A stretch of 64,000 nt of DNA from Pseudomonas sp. FP2335. Lineage in GTDB: Bacteria; Pseudomonadota; Gammaproteobacteria; Pseudomonadales; Pseudomonadaceae. Shown piece by piece: positions 34,729 through 42,919 of the stretch. Under the pieces are notes generated by a model, which was not told the origin of the DNA, made no database searches, and saw only the letters and a program-made list of their open reading frames with translations. The number at the start of each line of letters is the position of its first letter. Position 1 is the stretch's first letter. The stretch covers positions 2,253,501-2,317,500 of the forward strand of contig NZ_CP117437.1 of assembly GCF_030687535.1 (NCBI RefSeq), read 5' to 3'. The translations under genes were made by a program, and so were the position numbers.

Positions 34729-35049
34729 ATGAACGATCAATGGATCGACGTCTGCGCCGTGGGCGAAATTGACGAAGAAGACGTGCTGCGCTTCGACCAT
34801 GGCGCACACACCTACGCGGTGTATCGCTCGGCCGAGAATGAATTTTTTGCCACGGCCGGCCTGTGCACCCACGAGAAAATCCACCTCGCCGACGGCCTGG
34901 TGATGGACCACGTGATCGAATGCCCCAAGCACAACGGACGCTTTGATTACCGTACCGGCAAAGCCATGGGCGCGCCGGTGTGCGTCAACCTCAAGACCTA
35001 CCCGGTACGGGTCGAAGCGGGGCGGGTGTTGCTCGCCGTCACGGTGTGA
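34729..35049 (+). CDS. mocE: Rieske [2Fe-2S] ferredoxin, MocE family
   Basis: The 106-residue Rieske protein has the cluster ligands Cys46-x-His48 and Cys65-x2-His68 (LCTHEK and CPKHNG). MocE-family ferredoxins carry electrons from a flavoprotein reductase to a MocD-type oxygenase. GAGGA lies 8 bases upstream of the ATG. The reductase gene starts two bases after the stop, so the genes form one unit. Naphthalene-dioxygenase-type ferredoxins are close relatives, but the diiron partner upstream argues for a MocDEF chain. Confidence 0.85.
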   Translation: MNDQWIDVCAVGEIDEEDVLRFDHGAHTYAVYRSAENEFFATAGLCTHEKIHLADGLVMDHVIECPKHNGRFDYRTGKAMGAPVCVNLKTYPVRVEAGRVLLAVTV

Positions 35050-35051
35050 CG

Positions 35052-36251
35052 ATGAACGCACCCTTGATCATCGTCGGCGCCGGCCATGCCGGCGGCCGTG
35101 CGGCGCTGACCCTGCGCGAAGAAGGCTACACCGGACGCCTGATCCTGATCGGCGATGAACCGCACCTGCCCTACGAACGGCCGCCGCTGTCCAAGGGGTT
35201 GCTGCAAGGCTGCGTGGACCTGGCCGGCTACAGCCTGTGCGACCGCGAGCGGTTGGCCGCGTTGAACATCGAACATATCGCCGCCAACCCGGTGACTCAT
35301 TTGCAGCCCGAGCAACAGCGCCTGCAACTCGCCGACGGCCGGTGGCTGGCCTACGCCGGCCTGTTGCTGGCCACCGGCGGCCGGGCGCGGCGTTTGCCCC
35401 AGGCACAGGCCAACGTGTTGTACCTGCGCACCCACGATGAAGCCTTGGCCTTGCGCAGCGCGCTGCGGCCCGGCACACGGCTGGTGGTGGTCGGTGGCGG
35501 GTTTATCGGCCTGGAAGTGGCGGCGACCGCCCGTGGCCTGGGCTGCGAGGTGACGCTGCTGGAAGCCGGGCCGCGCCTGGCGGGGCGGGTATTGCCGCCG
35601 GTGATCTCGGCGGCGCTGTTGGCGTTGCATCGCCAGCACGGGGTGGATGTGCGCTTGAACGTGGCACTGGAATCGATCCAGGCCGATGCCGTGCAGTTGG
35701 TCGATGGGCAGTTGTTGCCGTGCGACCTGGTGGTGGTGGGTATCGGCATGCAGCCGAACATCGAACTCGCGGCGGCGGCCGGGCTGGAAGTGGGGCAGGG
35801 CATTCGTGTCGATGCGCAGTTGCGCACCAGCGCGGCGCATATCTATGCGGCGGGCGATGTGTGTGAGTTCCGCCTCGACGGCCTGTACCAGCGCCAGGAA
35901 ACCTGGCGCAATGCCGAAGCCCAGGGGCGGCATGCGGCGTTGAATCTGCTCGGGCGCCAGTTGCCTTTCGATGCGCTGCCCGGTTTCTGGTCCGACCAAT
36001 ACGATTGGGGCTTGCTCACCGTGGGCGTGATGACGCCGACTGTGGTCACTCGGCCATTGCCCGGCGGCGCGCTGTTGCTGTTCTACCTGGACGCCGAGTC
36101 CCGCATGCAAGGCGCTTGCGGTTGGGCGCCCGGCAACGGCGCGGCCAAGGACATCAAGCTCTGCGAACGCCTGATCGGCGCGCGTATCGCGCTCGACACG
36201 GCCAGCCTGGCCGACCCCGAAGTATCCCTCAAACAGTTGCTGCGAGGCTGA
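35052..36251 (+). CDS. mocF: FAD-dependent ferredoxin reductase (MocF-like)
   Basis: The 399-residue flavoprotein has an FAD-binding start LIIVGAGHAGGRAALTLREEGY, the PYERPPLSKGLL segment near 41-52, an NADH-binding motif VVVGGGFIGLEVAATARGLG near 147-166, and the second FAD motif IYAAGDVCEF near 272-281. This is the BphA4/rubredoxin-reductase family. It should pass electrons from NADH to the MocE-like ferredoxin. It begins two bases after mocE and ends one base before the next gene. A longer frame from 34980 overlaps mocE and is rejected. Confidence 0.85.
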   Translation: MNAPLIIVGAGHAGGRAALTLREEGYTGRLILIGDEPHLPYERPPLSKGLLQGCVDLAGYSLCDRERLAALNIEHIAANPVTHLQPEQQRLQLADGRWLAYAGLLLATGGRARRLPQAQANVLYLRTHDEALALRSALRPGTRLVVVGGGFIGLEVAATARGLGCEVTLLEAGPRLAGRVLPPVISAALLALHRQHGVDVRLNVALESIQADAVQLVDGQLLPCDLVVVGIGMQPNIELAAAAGLEVGQGIRVDAQLRTSAAHIYAAGDVCEFRLDGLYQRQETWRNAEAQGRHAALNLLGRQLPFDALPGFWSDQYDWGLLTVGVMTPTVVTRPLPGGALLLFYLDAESRMQGACGWAPGNGAAKDIKLCERLIGARIALDTASLADPEVSLKQLLRG

Positions 36252-36252
36252 G

Positions 36253-37071
36253 ATGCGCCAATTCCTGGTATTCCAATCCCTGTGGGCGATGCAAACCGAG
36301 CCCGGCCCTCTGGAAGTGCAACTGGACCGCATCAAAGCTGCGGGTTTCGACGGCATCACCGACCACTACTGGAAGCCCGCCGATGTCGCCCGCCTGCACG
36401 CCGCCGCCGCGGCCAGGGGCTTGCAGATCGAGGGCCAACTGTTCCCGCAATCGGTGGATGACCTGGCCGCCGCACTGGATGTGATCAGCCGCTACGGCTG
36501 TCACCATCTCACTTTGCAGGCCGACGTGCGCCCGCGTACGCAGTCCGAGGCGGCACGCTTGGTTGAAGGCTGGCAGCGTCTGGCCGAGCAGGTGGACTTT
36601 CCGGTGCTGCTGGAAACCCACCGTTATCGGCTGACCAACGACCTGCACTTCACCCTCGATCTGCTCGCGCAAATGCCGGATTTGCAACTGCTGGCCGACC
36701 TGTCCCACTACGTGGTCGGGCGCGAACTGCCGGAGCCGGGTGCCGTGGAAGACGATGAACAGATCCGCACGATCCTGCGCCATAGTTGGGGGTTTCATGG
36801 GCGTGTGGCGAGCAGTGAACAGGTGCAGGTTTCGCTGGACTTTCCCCAGCACCAAGCCTGGGTGCAGCGCTTCACCGAGTGGTGGCGCTACGGGATCGAA
36901 GACTGGCTGGCGCGGCCCGACACGCCGCACAGCCTGTCCTTCACCTGCGAGCTGGGCCCGCCGCCGTATGCCATCACCGGCGCAGACGGTCGCGAGATCA
37001 GTGATCGCTGGAGCGAGGCCTTGAAGCTGCAAGCGTTGATCCGCGAAGTGTGGCGCAACTGTCAGAAATGA
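36253..37071 (+). CDS. Second TIM-barrel sugar isomerase/epimerase in the moc-like operon
   Basis: The 272-residue xylose-isomerase-like barrel has LLETHRYRLTNDL (Glu and His) and LLADLSHYVVGREL (Asp, His) as probable metal ligands. It begins after one base from the reductase stop, so it is the fourth gene of the mocD-type operon. It is distinct from the MocC-like enzyme at 28356-29135, being longer and lacking its sequence motifs. Its presence suggests that oxygenase-dependent demethylation is followed by rearrangement of a keto-sugar or inosose. The reaction is unknown. Confidence 0.7.
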   Translation: MRQFLVFQSLWAMQTEPGPLEVQLDRIKAAGFDGITDHYWKPADVARLHAAAAARGLQIEGQLFPQSVDDLAAALDVISRYGCHHLTLQADVRPRTQSEAARLVEGWQRLAEQVDFPVLLETHRYRLTNDLHFTLDLLAQMPDLQLLADLSHYVVGRELPEPGAVEDDEQIRTILRHSWGFHGRVASSEQVQVSLDFPQHQAWVQRFTEWWRYGIEDWLARPDTPHSLSFTCELGPPPYAITGADGREISDRWSEALKLQALIREVWRNCQK

Positions 37072-37121
37072 TCTGCTAATCTGCGCGAGTTTAATCTCGC
37101 CCTTTAGTCTGGACGTTCACC

Positions 37122-38084
37122 ATGACCCCATCCTCTGTTTTGCCACCTCTGGAACCGCAGTCGGTGTGCCACCCGATCACCCGCAGCGCAATTTTCATGG
37201 TCGCTACCTTGACGCCCGGCAATGTCGATACGGTGCGCGCCTGGTGCGCCGACATCGCCGGGTTGGTGCGCTCGGTGGGCAAGCGCGTGCCGGACGGCAA
37301 TCTCACCTGTGTCTGCGGGTTTGGCTCGGATGCCTGGGACCGGCTGTTCGGTGCGCCACGCCCGGCGGCGCTGCATCCGTTTCGCGAGTTTGGGGTGCAA
37401 GGGCGCATGGCCGTCGCGACGCCGGGGGATATCCTGCTGCATATCCGCGCCGAGCAGATGGACCTGTGTTTCGAACTGGCCACCCAGTTGATGGCGGCGC
37501 TGGGGGATAGCGTCAAGGTGGTGGATGAGGTCCAGGGTTTCCGCTACTTCGATATGCGCAGCATCATCGGCTTTGTCGACGGCACCGAGAACCCGGTGGG
37601 GCGCAAGGCCGAAGGCTTCACCCTTGTCGGTGATGAGGACAGCGAATTCCGCGGTGGCAGCTACGTGCTGGTGCAGAAGTACCTGCACAACATGAACGCC
37701 TGGAACGGCCTGACGGTGGAGGCCCAGGAGAAGGTGATCGGGCGCACCAAGCTGGCGGATATCGAGTTGGATGACCAGGCCAAGCCTAGCAACGCCCACA
37801 GTGCGCTGACGGTGATTACCGACGAGGACGGCAATGAGGTGAAGATCCTGCGCGACAACATGCCCTTTGGGCGGCCTGGGGCGGGGGAGTTCGGCACCTA
37901 TTTCATCGGCTACGCGCGCTCGCCGCAGCCGCTGGAATTGATGCTGGAGAATATGTTTGTCGGGCGGCCGGTAGGCAACTATGACCGCTTGCTGGATTTC
38001 AGTACGGCGGTGACGGGTGGGTTGTTTTTTGTGCCGTCGGCTGACCTGCTGGAAGAATTGGCCGAGCGAAGCGGCGGCCTCTAA
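37122..38084 (+). CDS. DyP-type heme peroxidase (YfeX/class B-like)
   Basis: The 320-residue enzyme has the DyP hallmark GxxDG (GFVDGTENPVGR, Asp about 150), the conserved distal arginine region in SGGL-like C-terminal half, and a likely proximal histidine in KPSNAHSALTVIT near 225. It reduces peroxides using heme; class B members act in the cytoplasm or are packed into encapsulins. No encapsulin gene or clear C-terminal cargo peptide is seen. It starts 50 bp after the moc-like operon but has no shared signal with it. Confidence 0.9.
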   Translation: MTPSSVLPPLEPQSVCHPITRSAIFMVATLTPGNVDTVRAWCADIAGLVRSVGKRVPDGNLTCVCGFGSDAWDRLFGAPRPAALHPFREFGVQGRMAVATPGDILLHIRAEQMDLCFELATQLMAALGDSVKVVDEVQGFRYFDMRSIIGFVDGTENPVGRKAEGFTLVGDEDSEFRGGSYVLVQKYLHNMNAWNGLTVEAQEKVIGRTKLADIELDDQAKPSNAHSALTVITDEDGNEVKILRDNMPFGRPGAGEFGTYFIGYARSPQPLELMLENMFVGRPVGNYDRLLDFSTAVTGGLFFVPSADLLEELAERSGGL

Positions 38085-38100
38085 AACAACTCAGTCCAAC

Positions 38101-38206
38101 TGTGGGAGCGGGCTTTTGTGGGAGCGGGCTTGCTCGCGAAGACGGTGTGCCAGTCGCTGAATAGGTTGACTGATCCACCGCTTTCGCGAGCAAGCGCGCT
38201 CCCACA
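38101..38206. repeat. REPIN, class A, with a tandem partial copy
   Basis: A truncated element (TGTGGGAGCGGGCTT) precedes a full inverted pair (38117-38206). Located between convergent DyP and uppP genes. Confidence 0.9.
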
Positions 38207-38234
38207 TTAGATTTCATGTGCTTTCGCAATTGGG

Positions 38235-39107
38235 TTAGCTCAACAGCCCAGTGCTCACGGCCACAATCAGAAATACCCCCAACAACGCCCGGTAGATCAC
38301 AAACGGCCAGGTTGAGAACCGCTCCAAAAACTTCATCAGCCCCCAGATCGCAAAAAACGCCGAGACGCTCGCCACCACCAGGCCAAACAACAGATGCGGC
38401 CAGGCATGCGCGGGCAAGTCGGCGCGCAGCAGTACCCACAGCTCCTTCAACCCGGCGAGGGCAATGGCCGGCAGGCCCAGCAGAAAGGAGAAACGCGCCG
38501 CTTCTTCACGCTTGAAGTTGAGGAACAGTGCGGCGGTGAGGGTGGAACCCGAGCGCGATACCCCCGGAATCAAAGCCCCAATCTGCGCAATGCCGACGAT
38601 CAACGCATCGCGCAGGCGCATCTCACCCATCTCCCGGGTGTGGCGTGCGCGTACTTCCGCGACGGCCAGCAGCACCGCCATGACCACGCAGGAAATGCCG
38701 ATCACCATCAACCCACGCAACGGCGAGTTGCATGCGTTCAAGGTCGAAGACAGCGCCAACCCGGCAATCCCGATGGGAATCGTCGCCAGCACAATCGCCA
38801 CGGCCAGCTTGAACCAGCGGTCGTTGTAGTCGCCCCGACGCACTGCGCCGATGCTGCCGGTGGTGACTTGGCGCACGTCGCGCCAGAAATAGCTGACCAC
38901 CGCCGCCAGCGCCGCCAACTGCATTGCCGCCGAAAACGCCGAGCCTGGGTCCTGCCAGCCGAGCAGGGCGGGGACCACGCGCATGTGGGCGGTGGACGAC
39001 ACCGGCAGCAGCTCGGTAATGCCCTGGATCACGCCCAGGATGAAGATCTGCAAGTAGTCCAGGGAGGCAAAGCCCACATCCAGGCCGGCGGAACAGACGT
39101 TGGTCAC
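38235..39107 (-). CDS. uppP: Undecaprenyl-diphosphatase (bacitracin resistance protein)
   Basis: The 290-residue membrane phosphatase has the two active-site blocks of the BacA/UppP family: GVIQGITELLPVSSTAHM (about residues 24-41) and IAQIGALIPGVSRSGST (about 180-196). It recycles undecaprenyl diphosphate for peptidoglycan and other envelope polymers. No ATG is near the N-terminus; GTG 39107 with AAGGA seven bases upstream is the likely start. The frame is open another 80 codons upstream without support. Confidence 0.9.
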   Translation of the reverse strand: MTNVCSAGLDVGFASLDYLQIFILGVIQGITELLPVSSTAHMRVVPALLGWQDPGSAFSAAMQLAALAAVVSYFWRDVRQVTTGSIGAVRRGDYNDRWFKLAVAIVLATIPIGIAGLALSSTLNACNSPLRGLMVIGISCVVMAVLLAVAEVRARHTREMGEMRLRDALIVGIAQIGALIPGVSRSGSTLTAALFLNFKREEAARFSFLLGLPAIALAGLKELWVLLRADLPAHAWPHLLFGLVVASVSAFFAIWGLMKFLERFSTWPFVIYRALLGVFLIVAVSTGLLS

Positions 39108-39285
39108 GGTGCGTGTCCTTGAGAAAAGGGGGATTTGCGCGAAGTCTATTCTAAATGTTTCAGGAATTTGGCCAGGGCAGGGTAAATCCGCAATCGGTTC
39201 AGCAAACAGAAAGGTTGGACAATGTATTGGCCTGCGCGAAGGTTTTGTGAACAATGGCGCCCTGCATTTTTTCACCGAGAGCCCC

Positions 39286-39792
39286 ATGTCCGAAACCACC
39301 GTCGAACTGATCCAGACCGGCCCCGAAGCCGCCGAGCTGATCCGCAATCTCTACCAGTACTACGCCTATGAGTCGTCGGACTGGGAACAGGAAGATGTCG
39401 AAGGGGACGGCCGTTTCTACATCCATGACGAACACCTGGCGCGCTACTGGCAAGACCCGCAGTGGAGCGCCAACCTGTTGTTGGTGGATGGTTTTATCGC
39501 CGGCTTCCTGCTGATCGAAGGCAGCGAGTTGCCCGGCATTGATGCGCTGGAACTGGCTGACCTGTTTATCCTCAAGCGCTACCGGCGCAAAGGCATCGGG
39601 CGCGCTATCGCCACCCAGGTGCTGTGCAGTGGCGCATCCAACTGGCTGGTGCGTTTTTATGACCAGGACGAAGTGTCCCAGGCGTTCTGGCGCACGGTGC
39701 TGGATAACCTGCCGCGCCCGGTGCAACTGCTTGAACTGGATGACGAACCGCAGTTGGTGAACTACCTGATCACGCGGGTGGCGCTGCATTAA
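39286..39792 (+). CDS. GNAT-family N-acetyltransferase
   Basis: The 168-residue protein has the acetyl-CoA loop RRKGIGRAIATQV (about residues 107-119) preceded by ELADLFILKRYR, the usual GNAT beta4-alpha3 region. The substrate is unknown. ATG 39286 is chosen; a long upstream extension overlaps the uppP promoter region. Its 3' end overlaps the convergent GlxA-type gene by 23 bp. Confidence 0.82.
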   Translation: MSETTVELIQTGPEAAELIRNLYQYYAYESSDWEQEDVEGDGRFYIHDEHLARYWQDPQWSANLLLVDGFIAGFLLIEGSELPGIDALELADLFILKRYRRKGIGRAIATQVLCSGASNWLVRFYDQDEVSQAFWRTVLDNLPRPVQLLELDDEPQLVNYLITRVALH

Positions 39793-40714
39793 ACGCTTGC
39801 TGCATTGCCTGCGGCGGCTGGCCGAAGGCGCGCAGGAAGGCCTGGCGCATGCGTTCGCGATCACCGAAGCCGGTTTCGCGGGCGACCACTTCCACCGGGT
39901 GGCGGCTGGTCTCCATCAGCGTCCGCGCGGCTTCCACCCGCAGCGATTCGATGGCTTTGGCCGGGGTCTGGCCGGTTTCTTCACGAAACACCCGGCTGAA
40001 CTGGCGTGGGCTGAGCCGTGCGACATCGGCCAAGGCGTCCACCGACAGATCATGGGTCAGGTTTTCGCGGGCATAGGCCAGGGCCAGTTGCACGCGGTCT
40101 GACTTGGGGTCCAGCTCCAGCAGGGCCGACAGCTGCGACTGTTCGCTGCCGCGCCGCTGGGCGATCACCAGTTTGCGGGCGATGCGCCGCGCGAGGTCGC
40201 TGCCCAGGTCGTTCTCGACCATGGCCAGGGCCATGTCCACGCCGGCGCTCATGCCGGCGCCGGTCCAGATCTGGCCGTCGATCACGAACAAGCGGTCTTC
40301 TTCCAATTGAATCTGCGGGTAGCGCTTGCGAAATGCCGGGGCGTGAATCCAATGGGTGGTGGTGCGCTTGCCTTCCAGCAGGCCGGCGTCGGCCAACACG
40401 AAAATGCCCATGCACAGCGATGCAACACGCCGCGATTGGACGGCAGCGGCCTTGACCAATTCCAGCAGGTTGGCCTCCGGCAGGCGGAACTCCATGTAGC
40501 CGCCGACGATCAGTGTGTCATAGCCTTCGGCGCGGATCGGCGTGGTGTTCACCGAGAACCCCTGGGAGGTCATCACCGCGCCGCCTCGCTCCGACACCAG
40601 GTGAAACTCGTAGGCCGGCTCGCCACGTAGCAGGTTCGCGCACTCGAACACCGAGCCGACACTGAGGCTCAGGCACTCAAAATTCGGGTAAACCAGCAGC
40701 GCCACGCTGTGCAT
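39770..40714 (-). CDS. GlxA-type AraC-family regulator with DJ-1/PfpI-like N-terminal domain
   Basis: The 314-residue protein has a DJ-1/PfpI-like sensor domain (with SLCMGIFVLADAGLLEG, nucleophile-elbow cysteine near residue 104) and a C-terminal double helix-turn-helix AraC domain ending FGDRERMRQAFLRAFGQPPQAM. It is divergent from a DJ-1-family gene followed by an old-yellow-enzyme gene, which it probably regulates in response to reactive carbonyls or related stress. ATG 40714 with GGAGA upstream is the start. It converges on and overlaps the GNAT gene by 23 bp. Confidence 0.85.
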   Translation of the reverse strand: MHSVALLVYPNFECLSLSVGSVFECANLLRGEPAYEFHLVSERGGAVMTSQGFSVNTTPIRAEGYDTLIVGGYMEFRLPEANLLELVKAAAVQSRRVASLCMGIFVLADAGLLEGKRTTTHWIHAPAFRKRYPQIQLEEDRLFVIDGQIWTGAGMSAGVDMALAMVENDLGSDLARRIARKLVIAQRRGSEQSQLSALLELDPKSDRVQLALAYARENLTHDLSVDALADVARLSPRQFSRVFREETGQTPAKAIESLRVEAARTLMETSRHPVEVVARETGFGDRERMRQAFLRAFGQPPQAMQQAFNAAPPA

Positions 40715-40871
40715 CGCATCTCTCCAAGGGCAGGGGAGGTGGAATTGTCCGCGCGCGGCGGGCAAACGGCAACCGCCACCGTGCATGTCCGAAAACCTTG
40801 CGGATATGACGTTGTGCCGTGCAACCCAGGCTCCTAAGCTTCAACCCACACTCATCCCGAGGCACTCGACA

Positions 40872-41549
40872 ATGAAAGTATTGATGGTTTTGACCTCTCA
40901 CGATCAGTTGGGAGACACCGGCCGCAAGACCGGCTTCTGGCTCGAAGAGTTTGCGGCACCCTATTACGCGTTCAAGGACGCCGGTGCCGAGGTGGTACTG
41001 GCATCCCCGGCCGGCGGGCAACCACCGCTGGACCCGGTCAGCGACCTGCCGGACTTCCAGACCGAACAGACCCACCGCTTCGCCGCCGACCCGGCCGCGC
41101 AGCAGGCCTTGGCCAATACGTTGAAGCTGGATGCGGTCAACGCCACCGATTTCGACACGGTGTTCTACCCAGGCGGCCACGGTCCGTTGTGGGACCTGGC
41201 GGAGTCGCCGGTGTCAATCGCGCTGATCGAGTCCTTCGAACGCGCCGGCAAGCCGATTGGTTTCGTCTGCCACGCACCGGGTGTGCTGCGTCACGTCAAG
41301 GCAGTCAACGGTGAGCCGCTGATCAAGGGGCGTCGCGTCACCGGCTTCTCCAACTCGGAAGAAGCCGCGGTGGAATTGACCGATGTGGTGCCGTTCCTGG
41401 TTGAAGACGAATTCAAGAAACTCGGCGGCAAGTACGAGAAGGGCGCCGACTGGCAATCCTTTGTGATCGTCGATGGTTTGCTGGTCACCGGGCAGAACCC
41501 GGGCAGCTCCAGCGATGTGGCCAAGGCGCTGCTGAAACTCACCGCGTAA
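40872..41549 (+). CDS. DJ-1/PfpI-family protein, type 1 glutamine amidotransferase-like
   Basis: The 225-residue protein has the DJ-1/HchA pattern: MKVLMVLTSHDQLGDTG at the N-terminus, glutamate in GFWLEEFAAPYYAF, GGHGPLWDLAES near 100, and the nucleophile cysteine in FVCHAPGVL near 137. Relatives are glyoxalase III-like or deglycase-like chaperones acting on reactive aldehydes. It lies 79 bp ahead of an OYE gene and divergent from a GlxA-type regulator, suggesting a carbonyl-detoxification unit. Confidence 0.85.
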   Translation: MKVLMVLTSHDQLGDTGRKTGFWLEEFAAPYYAFKDAGAEVVLASPAGGQPPLDPVSDLPDFQTEQTHRFAADPAAQQALANTLKLDAVNATDFDTVFYPGGHGPLWDLAESPVSIALIESFERAGKPIGFVCHAPGVLRHVKAVNGEPLIKGRRVTGFSNSEEAAVELTDVVPFLVEDEFKKLGGKYEKGADWQSFVIVDGLLVTGQNPGSSSDVAKALLKLTA

Positions 41550-41628
41550 GTTCATTCATTACCTTTTGATTGGCGGCTCCCGAGGAGTCGCCAAGGCTTT
41601 TGCTCGTCCAGGATTTGGAAAACCGCAC

Positions 41629-42750
41629 ATGACAGACAATATTCTCAACACCCCACTGCAACTGGGTCGGCACACACTGGGCAACCGCATTGTGCTGCCG
41701 CCGTTGACCCGCCAGCGCAGCGCCCAACCCGGTGACATCGCCACCGCCTTGATGGCCGAGTATTACCGCCAGCGTGCGTCGGCCGGCTTCATGGTCAGCG
41801 AGGGCACGCAGATCGAGCCCCGTGGCCAGGGGTATGCGTGGACGCCGGGGATCTACAACGCGGCGCAGGTCGATGGCTGGCGCACCGTCACCGACGCCGT
41901 GCATGCTGACGGCGGGGTGATCTTTGCTCAGCTGTGGCATGTGGGGCGCGTCTCCCATCACGCGTTGCAGCCAGGCGGCGCAGCTCCGGTGGCGCCGTCG
42001 GCGATCCAGCCGAAACAGGTCAAGGCGTTCATCGAAACCGCGCCGGGCGCTGGTGAACTGGTGCAACCGCCAGTACCGCGTGCGTTGGATACGCAAGAGG
42101 TCAAGGACCTGGTCGGCTTGTATGCCGAGGCCGCGCGCAACGCGATGGCGGCGGGGTTCGATGGGGTGGAGATTCATTCGGCCAATGGTTACCTGGTCAA
42201 CCAGTTCATTTCGGCCCATTCCAATCAGCGCGATGACGAATACGGTGGTTCGCTGGATAACCGCCTGCGTTTCCTGCGCGAGATTGTCGCGGCGGTCAGC
42301 GATGCGGTCGGGGCGGATCGACTGGGCGTGCGTTTTTCGCCGTTGTTCAGTGGCACCGACCAGGACCGCGTGTACATCGGCCTGGTGGAAGAAGACCCAC
42401 ATCACACTTACATCGAAGCCGTCAAAATGCTCGAAGCGGCGGGCATCGCCTACGTTTCCATTGCCGAGGCGGATTGGGACGACGCACCTCAATTGCCGGA
42501 AAGCTTCCGGCGTGCGCTGCGTGACAGCTTCAGCGGCCGCATTATCTACGCCGGACGCTATACCGCCGAGCGTGGCGAGAAACTGGTGCAAGCGGGGCTG
42601 GCGGACCTGATCGCGTTTGGCCGCCCATTCATTGCCAACCCGGACCTGCCGCAACGCCTGTTCAATGGCTGGCCGCTGAACCCGCTGCGGGTCGAAGGCA
42701 TGTACGGGGGGTCGGAGCAGGGCTATATCGATTACCCGACTTACCGTTAA
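41629..42750 (+). CDS. Alkene reductase, old yellow enzyme family (NemA-like)
   Basis: The 373-residue FMN enzyme has the classical OYE layout: LGNRIVLPPLTRQRS near 17-31, the substrate-binding His pair in EIHSANGYLVNQF (about 185; the NemA/OYE type is H-N), QLWHVGRVSH near 102-111, and GRYTAERGEKL and FGRPFIANPDLP near the C-terminus. It is a different OYE class from XenA in this window. It probably reduces activated alkenes such as N-ethylmaleimide or enones with NADPH. It lies downstream of the DJ-1-type gene and before a REPIN. Confidence 0.9.
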   Translation: MTDNILNTPLQLGRHTLGNRIVLPPLTRQRSAQPGDIATALMAEYYRQRASAGFMVSEGTQIEPRGQGYAWTPGIYNAAQVDGWRTVTDAVHADGGVIFAQLWHVGRVSHHALQPGGAAPVAPSAIQPKQVKAFIETAPGAGELVQPPVPRALDTQEVKDLVGLYAEAARNAMAAGFDGVEIHSANGYLVNQFISAHSNQRDDEYGGSLDNRLRFLREIVAAVSDAVGADRLGVRFSPLFSGTDQDRVYIGLVEEDPHHTYIEAVKMLEAAGIAYVSIAEADWDDAPQLPESFRRALRDSFSGRIIYAGRYTAERGEKLVQAGLADLIAFGRPFIANPDLPQRLFNGWPLNPLRVEGMYGGSEQGYIDYPTYR

Positions 42751-42781
42751 AACGGCGGCCTTCAATACACAGCAAATCAAA

Positions 42782-42887
42782 TGTGGGAGCGGGCTTGCTC
42801 GCGAAAGCGGTGGTTCAGTCAAAGTATTTGTGTCTGATACACCGTCTTCGCGAGCAAGCCCGCTCCCACACAAGCCCGCTCCCACAC
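42782..42887. repeat. REPIN, class A, with an extra tandem half-copy
   Basis: The inverted pair (42782-42870) is followed by a repeated half CAAGCCCGCTCCCACA (42871-42886). Confidence 0.9.
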
Positions 42888-42919
42888 AAGCCTGCTTTTC
42901 ACATTGGATTTGTGCTGGT

